The position numbers and the translations under genes were made by a program. Shown one piece after another: positions 20,731 through 33,211 of a stretch of 48,665 nt of DNA. The stretch is taken from assembly GCA_004154925.1 (NCBI GenBank), contig QJNS01000387.1, positions 1-48,665 of the forward strand, read 5' to 3'. Below the pieces are notes generated by a model, which did no database searches, was not told where the DNA came from, and saw only the letters and a program-made list of their open reading frames with translations. Origin of the DNA: Monosporascus cannonballus (taxonomy: Eukaryota > Ascomycota > Sordariomycetes > Xylariales). Position 1 is the stretch's first letter. Every line of letters begins with the position of its first letter.

Positions 20731-22330
20731 TCAAGTAGCATCTTCCTCGTCGTCTACTTCGACACGCCTCGCCTTCCTGCGTGGCGCTTTAGTCGGTGCC
20801 GGCACGGGCATGCGTAGCTCCTGCAATAGTTCTCTGGGCAGATGGCGTTGCGCAAGGGCGAACGGCGTCGTCGATGCGTTCGTCTGCCTCTGTCTATACG
20901 AATTGTAAACTACCGTACTTGTAGCATATACGAGATTAAAAAGAACTGTAACATACCTGCGCATCAGAGTAATCATGTCGCTTTCGTCGATCGTCTTGCG
21001 CCCCGCGTGCTTGGCATAAGCCTGTAGATCATCCGCGAGCTGTTCGAAGAACCAATCCGTCGCTTGCATGATGGCGTCTAGCGTATCCGGGCTGATCTTG
21101 GGTTTGCTGACGCCGGCCGTTTTGGCGAACGTCATGGCCAGCCGCTTCACTACGCCCTGGGGCAGCGACTTGTACTCGATACCGTGCTTCGAGATCTTCT
21201 TGCCGGTCTTCCTCTTCCTGGGCGGTAGAATGCTGAGATCCGTCCTTTGGGAAAATATGGTCTCGTCCAGCCCCTCGTTGTGGTCCGTCATTCCTGGCAA
21301 TGGCGTGGCAGAGCCATCGGAGTCCGCCTCATCGAATTCCGTCGGGGCACCGCCTTCCTCCTCCTCGACGCCTTCAACCATGGTGAGATCCCGTACGGGT
21401 GATTCCACCGGGGCCATCAGGAAGGTAGTCTCGTTTCCGGCGTCGGGTATCTCAATAGGACCGAAATCGCTTTCCCGCCCTACCGTCTGACGTCTCGGGT
21501 CCTCAGCGTCGAACCTGTCTCTCGTCAGCATCCTACCCTCCTAATATCATCCGGATGAAGGCAACCCACCGCTCAACCATGGCCTGCTCATCCAGCACCA
21601 TATCATCGTCGTCGTCGTCCTCGAAGGCGGGCGGCGGAAAGAATCCAGAATCAATACCGGCATCATCGCTCGGCAGCTCCGGCCCGACATAGTCGCTGAA
21701 TCCGACACTCCCAAGGCTCGCCCTATCCATGCGACTCAGGGGCCCCTCACTCCACGCCCTTCTCGGAAGCTCGATCGACAGCGCCGTGTAATTATCCTCC
21801 TCGAACCCACTAAGCCGAGGCGGCTTCAAGTCCACGCTACCGTCGTCCTCGTCGTCATCCCCGTCCTCCATGCCCGGGAGCGAGAACCGCGGACGCTCGA
21901 TAGGGAACTCGTCGTCGTCGTCGATCTCCCCGAGGGTCCCCAGCGTCGTGTTTCCCTCCCCGCCGCGCGAACCGGGCGACGAGGACGAAGACGACGACTC
22001 TATCGCCGCCGACGTCGGCGCCAGCGCCCGCGACAGGTTGCGCAGTATGTCGCGCGGCGTCTCGCGCCGCGCGTCCCGCAGGCTGCGCCGCCGGCCCGGC
22101 GTGAAGATGGTCGCGCGCCGCTGGCTCAGCGAGCGGAACGCCGCCTTCGCGTGCGGCGTCGCCGCGGCGTTGCGGGAGAGCCGCGCCGACAGCGAGAGCC
22201 CGGCCGTCGAGGGCTCGGCGCTGATGGCACGCCGGCTGCTCGGGGTCGTGGTGGCCGTTGTCGCTGGTGGTAGCTGGGGCGTGCGGAGCGGCGCTAGGGG
22301 GCCGCCGCCGCCTTGGTTGTTCGTCGCCAT
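20731..22330 (-). CDS. CENP-T: CENP-T (Cnn1-type) inner kinetochore histone-fold protein
   Basis: Three exons on the minus strand give 493 residues: 22330-21570, 21514-20957 and 20893-20731. Intron 1 is 55 nt (GTGGGT, branch GCTGAC, ACAG); without removing it the frame meets a TAG, so it looks like two genes. Intron 2 is 63 nt (GTATGT...TATAG). Residues about 71-103 carry the fungal CENP-T signature FTPGRRRSL and RRETPRDILRNLSRAL. The middle is acidic and disordered. The C-terminus (about 371-440) is the histone fold VVKRLAMTFAKTAG...LDAIMQATDWFFEQL, followed by the family's extension TTPFALAQRHLPRELLQELR. Known role: with CENP-W, -S and -X it contacts centromeric DNA, and the N-terminus recruits the Ndc80 complex. 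Start context GCCATGGCG-like is good. It is transcribed toward SURF1. Confidence 0.95.
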
Positions 22331-24100
22331 TGTCGCATGCGGTGGTGGTGGGGGTCGGGATAGGTATATCTATTCTATGTATATGTGTGTGGATGTTGCT
22401 CCTCTGTGTCTTGGTACCCTACTACTACGTATACAGGGATATGTATTGCGAGTTCGGGAAGGGGGACTACCGCCCTCCGCATCAGTGTATATCTGCAATG
22501 ATGGACTTTTAAGGTAGTAGCATATCAGTAGTTGCCAATTGACCTCCTATCAATGTTCCTCGAGCTATAATCGGCGCGTAGAGGCTGCTGACGTGCCGTG
22601 ATGTGTATTCAGATGCCTTTGGTTTGACGCGTATTAATTCACGTTAGCACGTGGGGACAACCCAAGTATGCAGGAGGATAACGATAAGATAAAGCTACTA
22701 TATGTGGGGCAATGCGCTGAGCTGGAGGGGTTCAGGAGACTGAGCTCCCTTTCCAAGCGTTCTAACGTCCAGAGATCAACCCCATACGAGACCTCATCGC
22801 AGTATGAAGATATGTGTAATCCTCGGCTACCTGTAAGATATTTGCCTTGACTGTATATCTATGTTCGCCTAAGGGAAATACAGTCAGCTTCAGTACATCC
22901 TGACTCTTACTACGCCATCATTCTTAGCTAAGAAACAAGGGAAGCGCTTAACATCATGGTAAGTCGCGTGGATTTGGGACTATGGCTAGTCTGATATATT
23001 CATTAGGCGCCTACTACGGAACATCCCGATTCGGAATCCGACTTCCCGAGGGCCCTAGACTACCTAATACCTACTCCAAAGTTGGTTGAAGGGTGTCAGT
23101 ACGTATACTAGAAAGAATGCAATGCGTTCTATCGAGAGGTAGACAAAGTGGGGAATGGCGAGTGGGAATGTTACATCGAAAGACTGGGAATGCAATGGTA
23201 CCTTAATGCACCGAATTCTACGTTACCGGTGACGGGGGAAGAGTTTTCTATTGATTTCAGGTAAAAAGTTTAACTATTTCGTATTCTTGACCGGTTAGAG
23301 TATGCACTCATGGACATTCCAGCCTGTTGTCACGGTCTTAGACTCGGAGATCCACAAGGGTGGATATCATGCTAAGAACACACTCGCCTTTTTATTCCGT
23401 AACGTACGATGGAGTCGCCGAGGAGACTTGCTTCCCCCTTAAAGGTCTCTCCTGACCGAAGCCACCTTGTTACCGTACAGAAATGGTCGAAGCCGACCGG
23501 ATTGATTTTCGATCTTTTTAATGATGCTTATGAGGTCTCTGCTGAATACCACAGGGTTGATCCCCCCGTGCTTCTTGAAGTTTACGGGAGAGGGGTTGCC
23601 GAAATTGCCACTCCCCTTTGCACAAAGCACGTCAATGATCATGTCCCAAAGCAGCATGACAACCACGGCTGGGACGCCAAACTTCGATACCTCCAAGACA
23701 AAACAATAGGGACTCTGCCGAGCTATCCCAATCCTCGGCACCCCGACCGTTTGTGGCTCGGCTGATCGGGGAGCACAAACGCTTCGACTCAGGAGCGGAG
23801 CCTGTGGGGTGCTGAAGGGACGCCCTGTGCTGAAGGACCGCTGTACAAAGTCCCAAATACGATGCACAGAGTTTGTCCATGAGAAAGGCATCAAAAGCCA
23901 CGGTAGCCCTGCGCGGAACTTTAATTATATCCGGCAACCTACCTCAATGGCGCAAAATGCAGATCAAGTCCTTTATGCATGGGCATAGCTTTTGTCACAG
24001 GCTATATCTGGGGACCGCTGCAAACACACTAGCATTCTCAATATCGGCAAATGAGCTTTTGATATACCAATTGACACGCCGAGGATGCGGCCTAAATCAC
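22331..24100. other. 1.8-kb gene-poor stretch upstream of CENP-T
   Basis: A CCAAT lies at about 22535-22539. No gene could be assigned. Overlapping open frames on both strands at 23409-23937 (a plus frame from the ATG at 23409; minus frames containing PAVVVMLLWDMIIDVL) look somewhat coding but show no domain and no clear exon chain; a decayed gene is possible. Confidence 0.4.
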
Positions 24101-24633
24101 TTAATTCTGGGACCAGATACCAATTATGTTGCCCTCCGTATCAATGAATCGAGCATAGTATCCCATATTCCCTCCAATCTCCGTCTTGGGGCTTGTACAA
24201 AGTCAGCAACCTGAATGTCTCAATCACTAGTCGCGACGACTTACAACTGCACCTTACCCCCGTTTTCCTGCACCTTCTGGAGCGTCTCATCGCACTCCTT
24301 GACACAGAAGGTCGGCAACGGTGGCAGAACCTCCTTGTCCGATTTGCCGTACTGCGTCATCTGGTAGCCTTCCTGCATGAGGAGGAATCCCCCTTGAACA
24401 CTGCCCTTATTGAAGAAGTGCATGCTCTTGATGCCGTCGCTATTCGTGGGGGTGCCCTCAGGCTGACACTCCCACCCGAAGATGTCCTTGTAGAGCTTCT
24501 GGGCTCGGGAGACATCCTGGACGGGTATCTCGAGCCAGCAGATCTCGCCGTACTTTGGCTCTGCGCACTGACTTCCGTTAGTGAGTGCTGACTGCTACAC
24601 AGTACATATATACTCTACCTTGTCGCCGCTCAT
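24101..24633 (-). CDS. VOC-superfamily (glyoxalase-like) small protein
   Basis: Three exons on the minus strand give 142 residues: 24633-24619 (only MSGDK), 24567-24245 and 24191-24101. Intron 1 is 51 nt (GTAGAG, branch CACTAAC, GTCAG); intron 2 is 53 nt (GTAAGT, AAG acceptor). The order of motifs is that of a one-module vicinal-oxygen-chelate fold: GEICWLEIPVQDVSRAQKLY near the start, IFGWEC, GGFLLM in the middle, FCVKECDETLQKVQENGGKV, then FPKTEIGGNMGYYARFIDTE and GNIIGIW at the end. Proteins of this type in fungi and bacteria are usually annotated glyoxalase/bleomycin-resistance-like; the substrate is unknown. It has half the length of a two-module glyoxalase I and probably dimerises. It is the last clear gene before the transposon block, 0.9 kb from the boundary. 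Confidence 0.9.
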
Positions 24634-24859
24634 GTTGCTTTCTGTCGCACGATATCTTGCAAAATCTTGACTTGCCCAACGATAGCCTGACAAGGAGTTT
24701 GCCAGAGCAATTCCGCGTACTGAAATGGAAGTGTCGAAGCTGATCTGTAGTGTTCATGAACCTACCACCACCCTTTATACTTGCGCCCGCTCCGTCCAGA
24801 CTGTCAATAGCTGAAGGTCCGACAAGCCTCTTCCAGCCTCCCGCCTCTGCTGCCTGAGA

Positions 24860-25473
24860 ATGGCGGCCGCCACGCCAACAACGCTAGCCAAAGATGCACA
24901 CGGAGCAGCATTGATCCCCTCGCCAAGAACCAACGTTGAGTCATACCGTGGCGTCGCTGCACATCCCCGCGAAGGGACCGTGAAGCTGGGGCGGGGGAAC
25001 AGGGCCGAGAGTGCACGGGCAGCTTGCAAGTGCGTTAAAATCTACTCCTTCGTGCGTTAACTCAATAACGCCACCACGCAGGTCCGCCAAGCATTCAGAC
25101 TGAGGTTGATAAACTGGCTTTTGAGAGTCGTCGCCATGTATTCAGAGTCACGCTTTTGCCGTTCTTGGGCCACCAAACACCTTATTCATCGCCCATGGGG
25201 ACTACAAATTCTCGGCGCATGACCTATCAGATTCGGGAGAAGTCGACCCTTGCAACTCGAGAGACAGCGCAGCCATCGCCGGAATACTGCTCCGTTTCTC
25301 AGAGGGACACAAAGAAAGTGTTGGAAAGTTCGGTTGGCCAATCTCTTCTGCCGACAGGATATCTCGTCTTTGGGAGAAGACGTGGAAAATATCCTTGCAC
25401 TGCTGCCGTGGCAGGGACCCAGGTCGACCTGGACTTAAACATTACTCCGGCCATACCTCTATGCCGCAGTTGA
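24860..25473 (+). other. Possible unassigned gene or remnant at the edge of the AT-rich block
   Basis: An ATG at 24860 (AGAATGGCG, good context) opens about 57 codons (MAAATPTTLAKDAHGAAL...), followed by an intron-like GTGCGT...CGCAG (about 25029-25080). Downstream, one frame is open from the acceptor to a stop at about 25471 (containing AFESRRHVFRVTLLPFLGHQ) and another is open to about 25515. The phase of the exon-1 donor does not fit the long downstream frame, so either the junction differs or the gene is damaged. No domain is recognised. Confidence 0.3.
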
Positions 25474-25554
25474 AGACTGGGATAATTTTAATCTTGCTTG
25501 CAATGTGTCGAGCTTTATAAAGGCTATTATACAGCTGGCCTTATCCGGGTAATA

Positions 25555-26318
25555 AGCAACTTTTCGTATTTAATTTAATAAATAATATTAAATATTACGA
25601 CCCAGCCCAGGTTGCTCTCTAAAACCGGTCGGACCCATATAGGAAGGTTACGTAATTTAGATCTCGCTTAGCAGCAAAATCTAAATATATCTAACCAAAT
25701 TCAATAATATTAAATTTGTAAAAGTTTTGCGATCTAAAGTGAATTGAATAAGATATTAAATATATATATACGTTGTTTATTTTCATAATTTTAAATAATA
25801 TTAATTTATAATATAATTTCGTTACTTAAAATATTTTTAATATTACAAAGTATAATTAAATTATTTATTATATAATAATTTACGCGATTTTTTAAATATA
25901 AAGCCGTATCTTAAACGTGAAATAATTAATTAAAAGCTGAATTTTTATGCGTTATAAATTTTTATATAATATTATCGTTAAAATTTAAATAATATTTCCG
26001 ATATAATATTTATTAACAAATAATTCGAAAACGTGTTAATACACGAAATTTTAAAAACGATTGAAAATTAAAAAAGCTTTTATTTTTGGGCGAAAAAAGA
26101 TAATTTAACGCTTATATTAATTTAGAATATAATTTATTCGATTCCAAAAAAAAAAACACTTTTCGAATAATATTAGGCATAAAATCGTAAAGATGATAAA
26201 GATGTAGAATTAAAAAAGAATATAGAATATCGGCGAGCTAACTAGCTATATATATACCTGCCAAGCCCTTGACAACTTCTAGGACCGTACAATCGCTAAC
26301 AAATAACTTAAAAAATAT
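25555..26318. other. AT-rich, RIP-like DNA, no gene
   Basis: Base composition changes abruptly here from gene-like to strongly AT-rich. A short GC-richer patch at 25595-25690 survives. CpG is retained while CpA/TpG are rare, consistent with RIP. No coding motif is recognised. Confidence 0.7.
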
Positions 26319-26442
26319 TGTCACGGCACAAAAGAACAAGAGTCTAGCCATTACACCACTAAAAGTGGAACGTTGTCAGGTCGAGCCCTGACCGCCTTTT
26401 TCTGCCCTATATACCTACAAGGTGCCACTTGGGACTGTGACA
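26319..26442. mobile_element. 124-bp TGTCAC...GTGACA solo LTR or mini-LTR element
   Basis: It begins TGTCACGGCAC and ends GGGACTGTGACA, inverted termini of LTR type, and is flanked by a perfect 5-bp duplication AATAT (26314-26318 and 26443-26447). It is GC-richer than its surroundings, so it escaped or postdates RIP (at 124 bp it is shorter than typical RIP targets). It contains a hairpin near GTCAGGTCGAGCCCTGAC. It lies only 13 bp outside the left LTR of the Gypsy element at 26456. Confidence 0.8.
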
Positions 26443-26455
26443 AATATTTATAAAC

Positions 26456-26644
26456 TGTGATGGGGCTGTATAGAGCCCTATTATGGAGCACCGGACAAAT
26501 GCCGATACCAAGCAGCATTAACGCAACGCCTTATATACGAACACACATAACTGTATTTTTATTTCCCCCTCCCCTTTTTTTTTAGCTAGAAAATAAACTT
26601 TTATTGGTAATTGATTGCAGACTGCTTAGGTAAAGCCTTTTACA
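26456..26644 (+). repeat. 5' LTR of Gypsy element 1
   Basis: 189 bp, TG...CA type. It shares long near-identical runs with 33212-33399 such as AGCTAGAAAATAAAC and GATTGCAGAC. Confidence 0.93.
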
Positions 26645-28772
26645 TATTTTCTAGCTTATTATTTAGCAAAATAAAAAACGTTCGAGATTAGATATTAGGA
26701 TTTTTGAACGTTTTTTAAGAGGTCTAAAAAAGGGCCTTTATTAACCCAGAGTTATAAAAGGTATTCAACGTTATAACGGAAACCTTAATAAGTTCGATAA
26801 CGGTTATAAAATAACGTATAAATTATTAGTTCGAAAAAAAACCGAAAAAAAACTTTAATTTCATAAGCATATAAATATATAATATAAGGTAAATAAGGAA
26901 TTAATATAAACGGCCGAATAATTCAAAAACGGCTTAATTACTTAGCAAAAATTTATTATTTAATTATAAGTTTAAAACGTAATAACTTTTACAAATATTA
27001 ATTTTTTTTAATTTAATAACGATCGGAAACGTAATTAGGTTATTTTGTAGAAATAATTTAAATAACCGAATTAAGAATAGGAGCCAACCGAAAACCGTTA
27101 TTTTGGCCGGAAAAATTTAACAGGACAAAAAAGAAGTTCTCCGGATAATACGTATTTATAATTTATAAATTCGAAATAAAGGTTATTTTCGTAAAAGAAA
27201 TTCGTAAGCAATTTTACGTTATATACGAAAAGCTCGAAATTAATATATAATATGCGGTTATTATTTATCATATTTCCGGAAATTTAAATAATATTTATAA
27301 CCCCGGTAATTTTTTTAAAATATTATATAAATAATATAATAATTAGTATAAAAAAGAAAAAGTAGCCGAACGTTTTCGGAATTTAAAGTAAATTAATAAT
27401 ACGAAATTTTCGTTGTTTTATTTTTTATTTGAAAAAACGTTAATAAATACGGAAAAAATTACTTAATTAACGGAAATAAAATTTATGTTTTTTAAAAAAA
27501 GTATTAAATAAGAAATTTATTTAAATTTTAATTTTAATAGATTTTTTTAAAAGTTATAACGTATGGGTAAATAAGGTAATGGAAATTGTCGGACGTTTTA
27601 AAGGAATAACGTAGTAAAAAAATGAATAACTTTTTAATAATTTAATTAAGTAATAATAATTAAACGGGAAATAATTTAAATAACGATATAAATATAACAG
27701 ATATTTCGGTAATAAAACGATAGAAATAAAAAAATTTAAACCTTATTTTTAATACCGAAATAATATATATAATAAATAATTTAAAAGGAACGGAATATCC
27801 GTAAAACGAAAAGTTTTTATTTACGTTATAAACGTTTTAATTATAAGGCGAACCGTTATTCGTTTTTATTAATAAAAAACTATAAAAAAGGATTAATTCG
27901 TTAAAAACGTATAAGAATAAAAGAACGGAATTTAAAAACGAAAAAGAAAAAAAACTTTTAAATATTAATTTATTTAAAAATAAAAGGCGATTTAGGCCTA
28001 GATAAAGATTATAAAGTAATATATAAACGGTATTTTATTTATTATTAATATATGTATTAATTAAGAAAAATTTGTAAAATTTTTTGTTAATTAAGAATAT
28101 AAATATTTTGCTATAATAAGCGAAACGTTCGTAAAACGTTTACGGTTACCGCATATTTTAATAAAATTATGCAAATTAAGAAAAGTTCGAAAAAAAGTTG
28201 ACAATAGCGAAAAAAAATTAAAGAGATAATATACATGAAAATAGATATCGACGGTTTTAAAGCCAGAATATTTATATATATTATTAATAACTTTAATTAT
28301 TTTTTAATTTTAAGGAAATTTTGAATAAAGCGTTATAACGTTATATACGTAATACAGAAATATTTTTTGACGGTAAATATAGTAAATCGTATAAGGGTTT
28401 ACGAAAAAAAGATATAAAACTTAAGGAAATGGCGTACGAATAATTTGCGAAACGAAAAGAATTTTAATTACCGTTTTCGGGGCGAAACTTTAAAGGATAA
28501 AAAAATTAAAAGGACTAAATAAGAAGTTTAATTATTTTTAATTATTTTGGCCGATATTAATAAGGCGTTAACGTTTAAGAAAAAAATGAAAATTAACGAA
28601 AAATTTCCGTTTAAACTAAAAGCGTTTCGGAAGTTATTCGATAAAAAAATTAAGCGATACTTTATTTTTACTTTATCCTAAAATAAATTATATAATTTTA
28701 TTACGTAAAAACGAAATAAAAATGGAAATATTAATATTTTAAAGGCTTTTATATAATATAATTAAGGAAAAA

Positions 28773-31160
28773 TTGTTAACCTTGAGGAAAGTTTTGACGG
28801 ACCTTTTAAATAAAGGGTATATTTGCGTAAGCAATTTATTTGTAAAGATTCCGGTTTTATTTATAAAAAAATCCGGAAAAAAGTTATATTTTTATTATAA
28901 TTATCGGGTATTAAATATAATAACCGAAAAAAACCATTATTTTTTATCTTTTATTTCGGAAACCTTAAAGTTATTTTTTATATTAAATAATTTACGAAAA
29001 TGGACGTCCGAATAACGTTTTATAAGATTAAGATTAAGGAAAAAAAATAAATAAATAACGGCATTTTAAATACGTTTCGGCTTATATAAATAATTAATAA
29101 TACCGTTTGGTTTATATGGGGTTCTCGTAACTTTTTAACGACACGTTAATAAGGTTTTAAAGGAATATTTCGACGTTTTTTGCTTAGCGTATATGAACAA
29201 CATCCTTATTTTTTTCTCCGGATCTAAGGAAGATTATATATAAAAGGTAAAAAAAGTCTTAAGCCGTTTAGGAAAAGCGGGTTTAAATCTAGATATTTTT
29301 AAGCACGAATTCGCCGTAAAGATAATAAAATATCTTGGATTTATTATAAATCCCGAGAAAGGGATATAAATGGACCCCGAGAAGTTGTATGCGATTAAAA
29401 AGTAAAATTTTTTTAAAACGCTTAAAAAAGTTTAAAACTTTTTAAAGTTTGCAAATTTTTATTACGATTTTATAACCTATTACGTAAATATATCGATACC
29501 GTTAATAGCCTTAACCTGGAAAAGAATTTTATTCCGTTAAAAAAAAGGAAATAACGTTCGAATATTTTAAAAACACCTTTATAATAAAACCGATTTTAAC
29601 GCAATAAGATTTCGAAAAATTTATAATATTAAAAGTAAATTATTTAAAAGTAATATACGGAAATTATTTATTTTAGGTTAATAAATTAGGAATATTATGT
29701 TTAATTACTTATTATTTTAAAAAGTTAAATTTTATTAAAATCAATTACGAAATATATAATAAAAGGTTTTTAACGTTAATAAATTATTTAAAAACGTAAA
29801 ATATAAAATTATATAACATAATAATCTTATTTAAAATTATTACCGATTATAAAAATTTAAAATATTTTATAATTATTAAAAGGTTAAACGAACGTTAAGT
29901 AAAATAATTAAAGGAATTATTTCGTTTTAATTTTTACTTTAAATTCCGTACCGGTTATTTAAATATTAGGGCCGATATATTTTCGTATATGGAATAAAAT
30001 ATGTTTATAAGGAGAGGCGATAATCGAAAAATCATATAAAAATTTTAATTAATAAAAGATAAATAATTATTAATATTATTTATAAAATATTAGAAATACG
30101 CCGAAAATGCGATAACGATTAATAATATTAAAGTTAAAGGTAATAGGTTATTTTAAAAAATATAAATATTTTAATATTACGAAAACCTTTAGAAGTTTTA
30201 AAACGTAACGTTAAAACATAATAAAAATTACGACCGTATTATTAAGGCCATTATAAAAAGGGAACGTAATTTTTATGCGGAATTAAAATTATTAATATTG
30301 ATTGCGGAATATATTTTGGATGTTAGGAGTTTTCTTTAATTTCGGAAACGTTTTTAGATCTTAGATTGGAAGCTGCTTAGGATAATTTTGATATAAAATA
30401 TTTACGATTTTTATATGGTAGGTTACCCAGGTAAAAAGATTATGATAGTAATATTTTCGAAAAAACCTTTTTGGCCGGGTATATATTGTATAATAAGGTA
30501 ATTTTATAGAAATTATAACGTATACGGCTATAAAAACGTATGGAAAAATGAGAAAAAAAGGTTATTAAAATTATTTTTAGTTCCCGAACGATTTTATGAT
30601 AAGTTATTAATTAATTTTAGAACCGATTTATTAACCGTTTTTAAATATAATTTATATTTTTTAATAGTTATAAAAAATCGATTATTTAAAGTAATAATTT
30701 TAAAAGCAATACGTACGATTTACGTAAAAACATATGCGGAAATATTTGTTAAAATATATTAAAAATTCTATATTTTTTTAGGGTTATTATAAATAATAAA
30801 AAAATTAATTAAGTAAAGACATTCTGGATTAAATTTTATAAATTAATAAGAATAAAATAACGTTTTTTTATTATATATTATTTAAACTTGGATAATGCTA
30901 TAAAAAAGGTTAATTAGGAAATATGAATTTATTTGCGAACTTTCGTAACGTATTTGTAATAAAAATAAAATAAGTTTTTTCCGAAAGTAATATTTGCAAT
31001 TAATAATTAAAATATGATTTCGATAAAATTAAATATTTTCTTCCTGCTTTACGGATATTATGCTAATTTAACTTTTTAAATAAAAAATAACTTGGCAACT
31101 AAAAAAGATTTACGCATAAAAGCGGAAAATTTCGTTAAAAAATTGCGAAAAAATACGGAA
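28773..31160 (+). pseudogene. Gypsy 1 pol relic: RT, RNase H, integrase
   Basis: RT starts in the open stretch 28773-29015 (LNKGYICVS, PVLFIKKSGKKL, NYRVLN, then FISETL), matching the Gypsy RT palm. The catalytic box YxDD at 29190-29201 reads YMNN: both Asp codons became Asn, the G-to-A change expected of RIP. RNase H follows at about 29580-30005 (KINYEIYNK and ITDYKNLKYF). Integrase is recognisable at about 30520-31150 (core beginning FRTDLLTVF and LIVIKNRLFKVIILKAI). Many in-frame stops; inactive. Confidence 0.85.
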
Positions 31161-33193
31161 TTCGTTTAAGCCGTAACGGCGGCGGCTTAGTAAACCCAGA
31201 AGGAAATAACGAATAAACGTTATTTTTCTGCCGAAAAATACGAAGTTAATAATAAAATCTAATTATCCTTAAAAATATTATTATTGCCTAGTCGTCGAAG
31301 AAATTAAGATAGCTTTAAATTAAATATTAAGTAATTAAAGGAATTAATTTTTACGTTATCGAATTAAATATATTTAAAAGAATTTATAACCGTTTTTACG
31401 TTAGTTTATTAAGGCGTATAAATTACAACCTTTTACCGTCTTAAATTAATATAAATATATAACTTTTTTTATTATTTTTTAAAAAAAATAACGAATCGGA
31501 ATTTAAAATTAAAAATACTTTTTAAGCCCCGATTAAAAAGGTAAAGAAAGGCTTTATATACTAAGTTTAAGTAAAGTAATTGGGTTATATAAAACCGATT
31601 TAAGAACTATTTAAAAAATTTGCAAATATAACGACTTTATAGCAATTCGAAAACAAATATAGTAATATAATTATTAATAACGGACCTTAAATTTAACGTA
31701 TTATACGAAAGCGAACGGATAAAAATCCAACTTAAAAGTATTAGCCGGATAACGCATAAAAGGTATAAGAAATTTGGAAAAATATTTAGGAATAATTTTA
31801 TATAATTCGCAAATAAGCGTTAAAATAATATTTTTGTTATTTATAAATAAAACATATTAAAAAGGAATTAAAAATTATAAAAGTAATATACCGGTTATGA
31901 AATTATTTAATTATTTTTTGAAAATTTATAAATTTAATAATTTATTTTACGAATTTATAATATTAATATTATACGAAAAATTATATATTTAAAGTACTCG
32001 ATTATTGGGCTTTATTTATATTAAACTCCGGTAAAACCGAAACCTTTTTTTAACCGCTTATATTATAATTACGAAGGTTTCGAAAATATTAATAATATAA
32101 TTATTGACGGTTATTAATTTAATTTATAATATAAATTAATAAATAATGCAGAAAAAATACAGAATTATTATAAGAAAATTTTATATAACGGGATTTATTA
32201 TTTTAATATTTAATACGTTTTTTATTAAGTTAACCGAAAAAACCGGCAAAACTAATAATTTAATTTATGTATAAGTAATATATAAACCAGGAATTAAGGG
32301 CGTAAATTTATTTCGGAACGAATAACGTAAAAGAATTTAAAACGTAAACGTAAAATTTCGGTATTTATTTTTTTTCTAAATATAAATAATTACGAAATTA
32401 AAGTTAACGATAAGGGAATAATATGGGAAATACGTAAGGAAAACGAATTTATTAAGGTTTCGGTAATTATAATTAAAAGTAATTTTATAAAATATGTTAA
32501 TTATTTGATAAAATTCGAAAATATGCGCAGGTTATATAGGAGTTATATTAGAAAAATATATTAGCAAAAATAAAGAAAATATTTATTTCGAGATATTTAT
32601 AATTATAATGAACATAAACTTAATAACGGACCGCTTTTTTGCTTATAATAATAAGCATTTTAAGAATAATAAATAAATACCGTATAAATAAATTATATAT
32701 TTTGTTAATTTAAATAAAACGTGTCGAAACTTTCGGCAAAACGAATTATATAGATAAAGTAAGGCATATTACAAATACGAGCGGAATACTTATTTAGGGC
32801 GACGCAAATATATAACGTACGAAAAACTTTGGCAGATTCCGATTTATTAAAGGGGCCCGAAACCTTGGGAACGTCCTTTTTGCGGGGTATTTTCGCAGCG
32901 TTATAACGTATTAATTAATTTTTAAACTGTTGCGGAATAACGTATAAAAGCGTTATTATGAGTGCTGATAAAAGTTTATTTACCGAATTAGGTTATTATT
33001 ATAAAAAGGAAAAATTAAAACGAAAAAAAGCGTAAATACGTTTTTATATATAGGCTTATTTAGCGTATAATTAGCTTATAGTTAATTACTTAAGCTAGAC
33101 TTAGTTCGGAAGTCGATAAATTTTTGAATTTTGGACCAATTAGAAATTAAGGATTAGTGCGATTATTAATTTTGCGATAAGTTAACCCCTTTT

Positions 33194-33210
33194 GGGAAAG
33201 ATGGGGGGTA
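33194..33210 (+). other. Polypurine tract of Gypsy element 1
   Basis: GGGAAAGATGGGGGGT directly upstream of the 3' LTR; this is the plus-strand primer site in LTR retroelements and fixes the element's orientation. Confidence 0.85.
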
Positions 33211-33211
33211 A

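Noticed and set aside
21515..21536. A 22-nt intron in CENP-T
   Set aside because: It keeps frame but is far below usual fungal intron length; the 55-nt intron with strong donor and branch site explains the same junction.
26340..26400. tRNA-like T-arm and D-arm strings
   Set aside because: The B-box-like part and the D-arm-like part are on opposite strands and no acceptor stem pairs; it lies inside the 124-bp LTR-like element.
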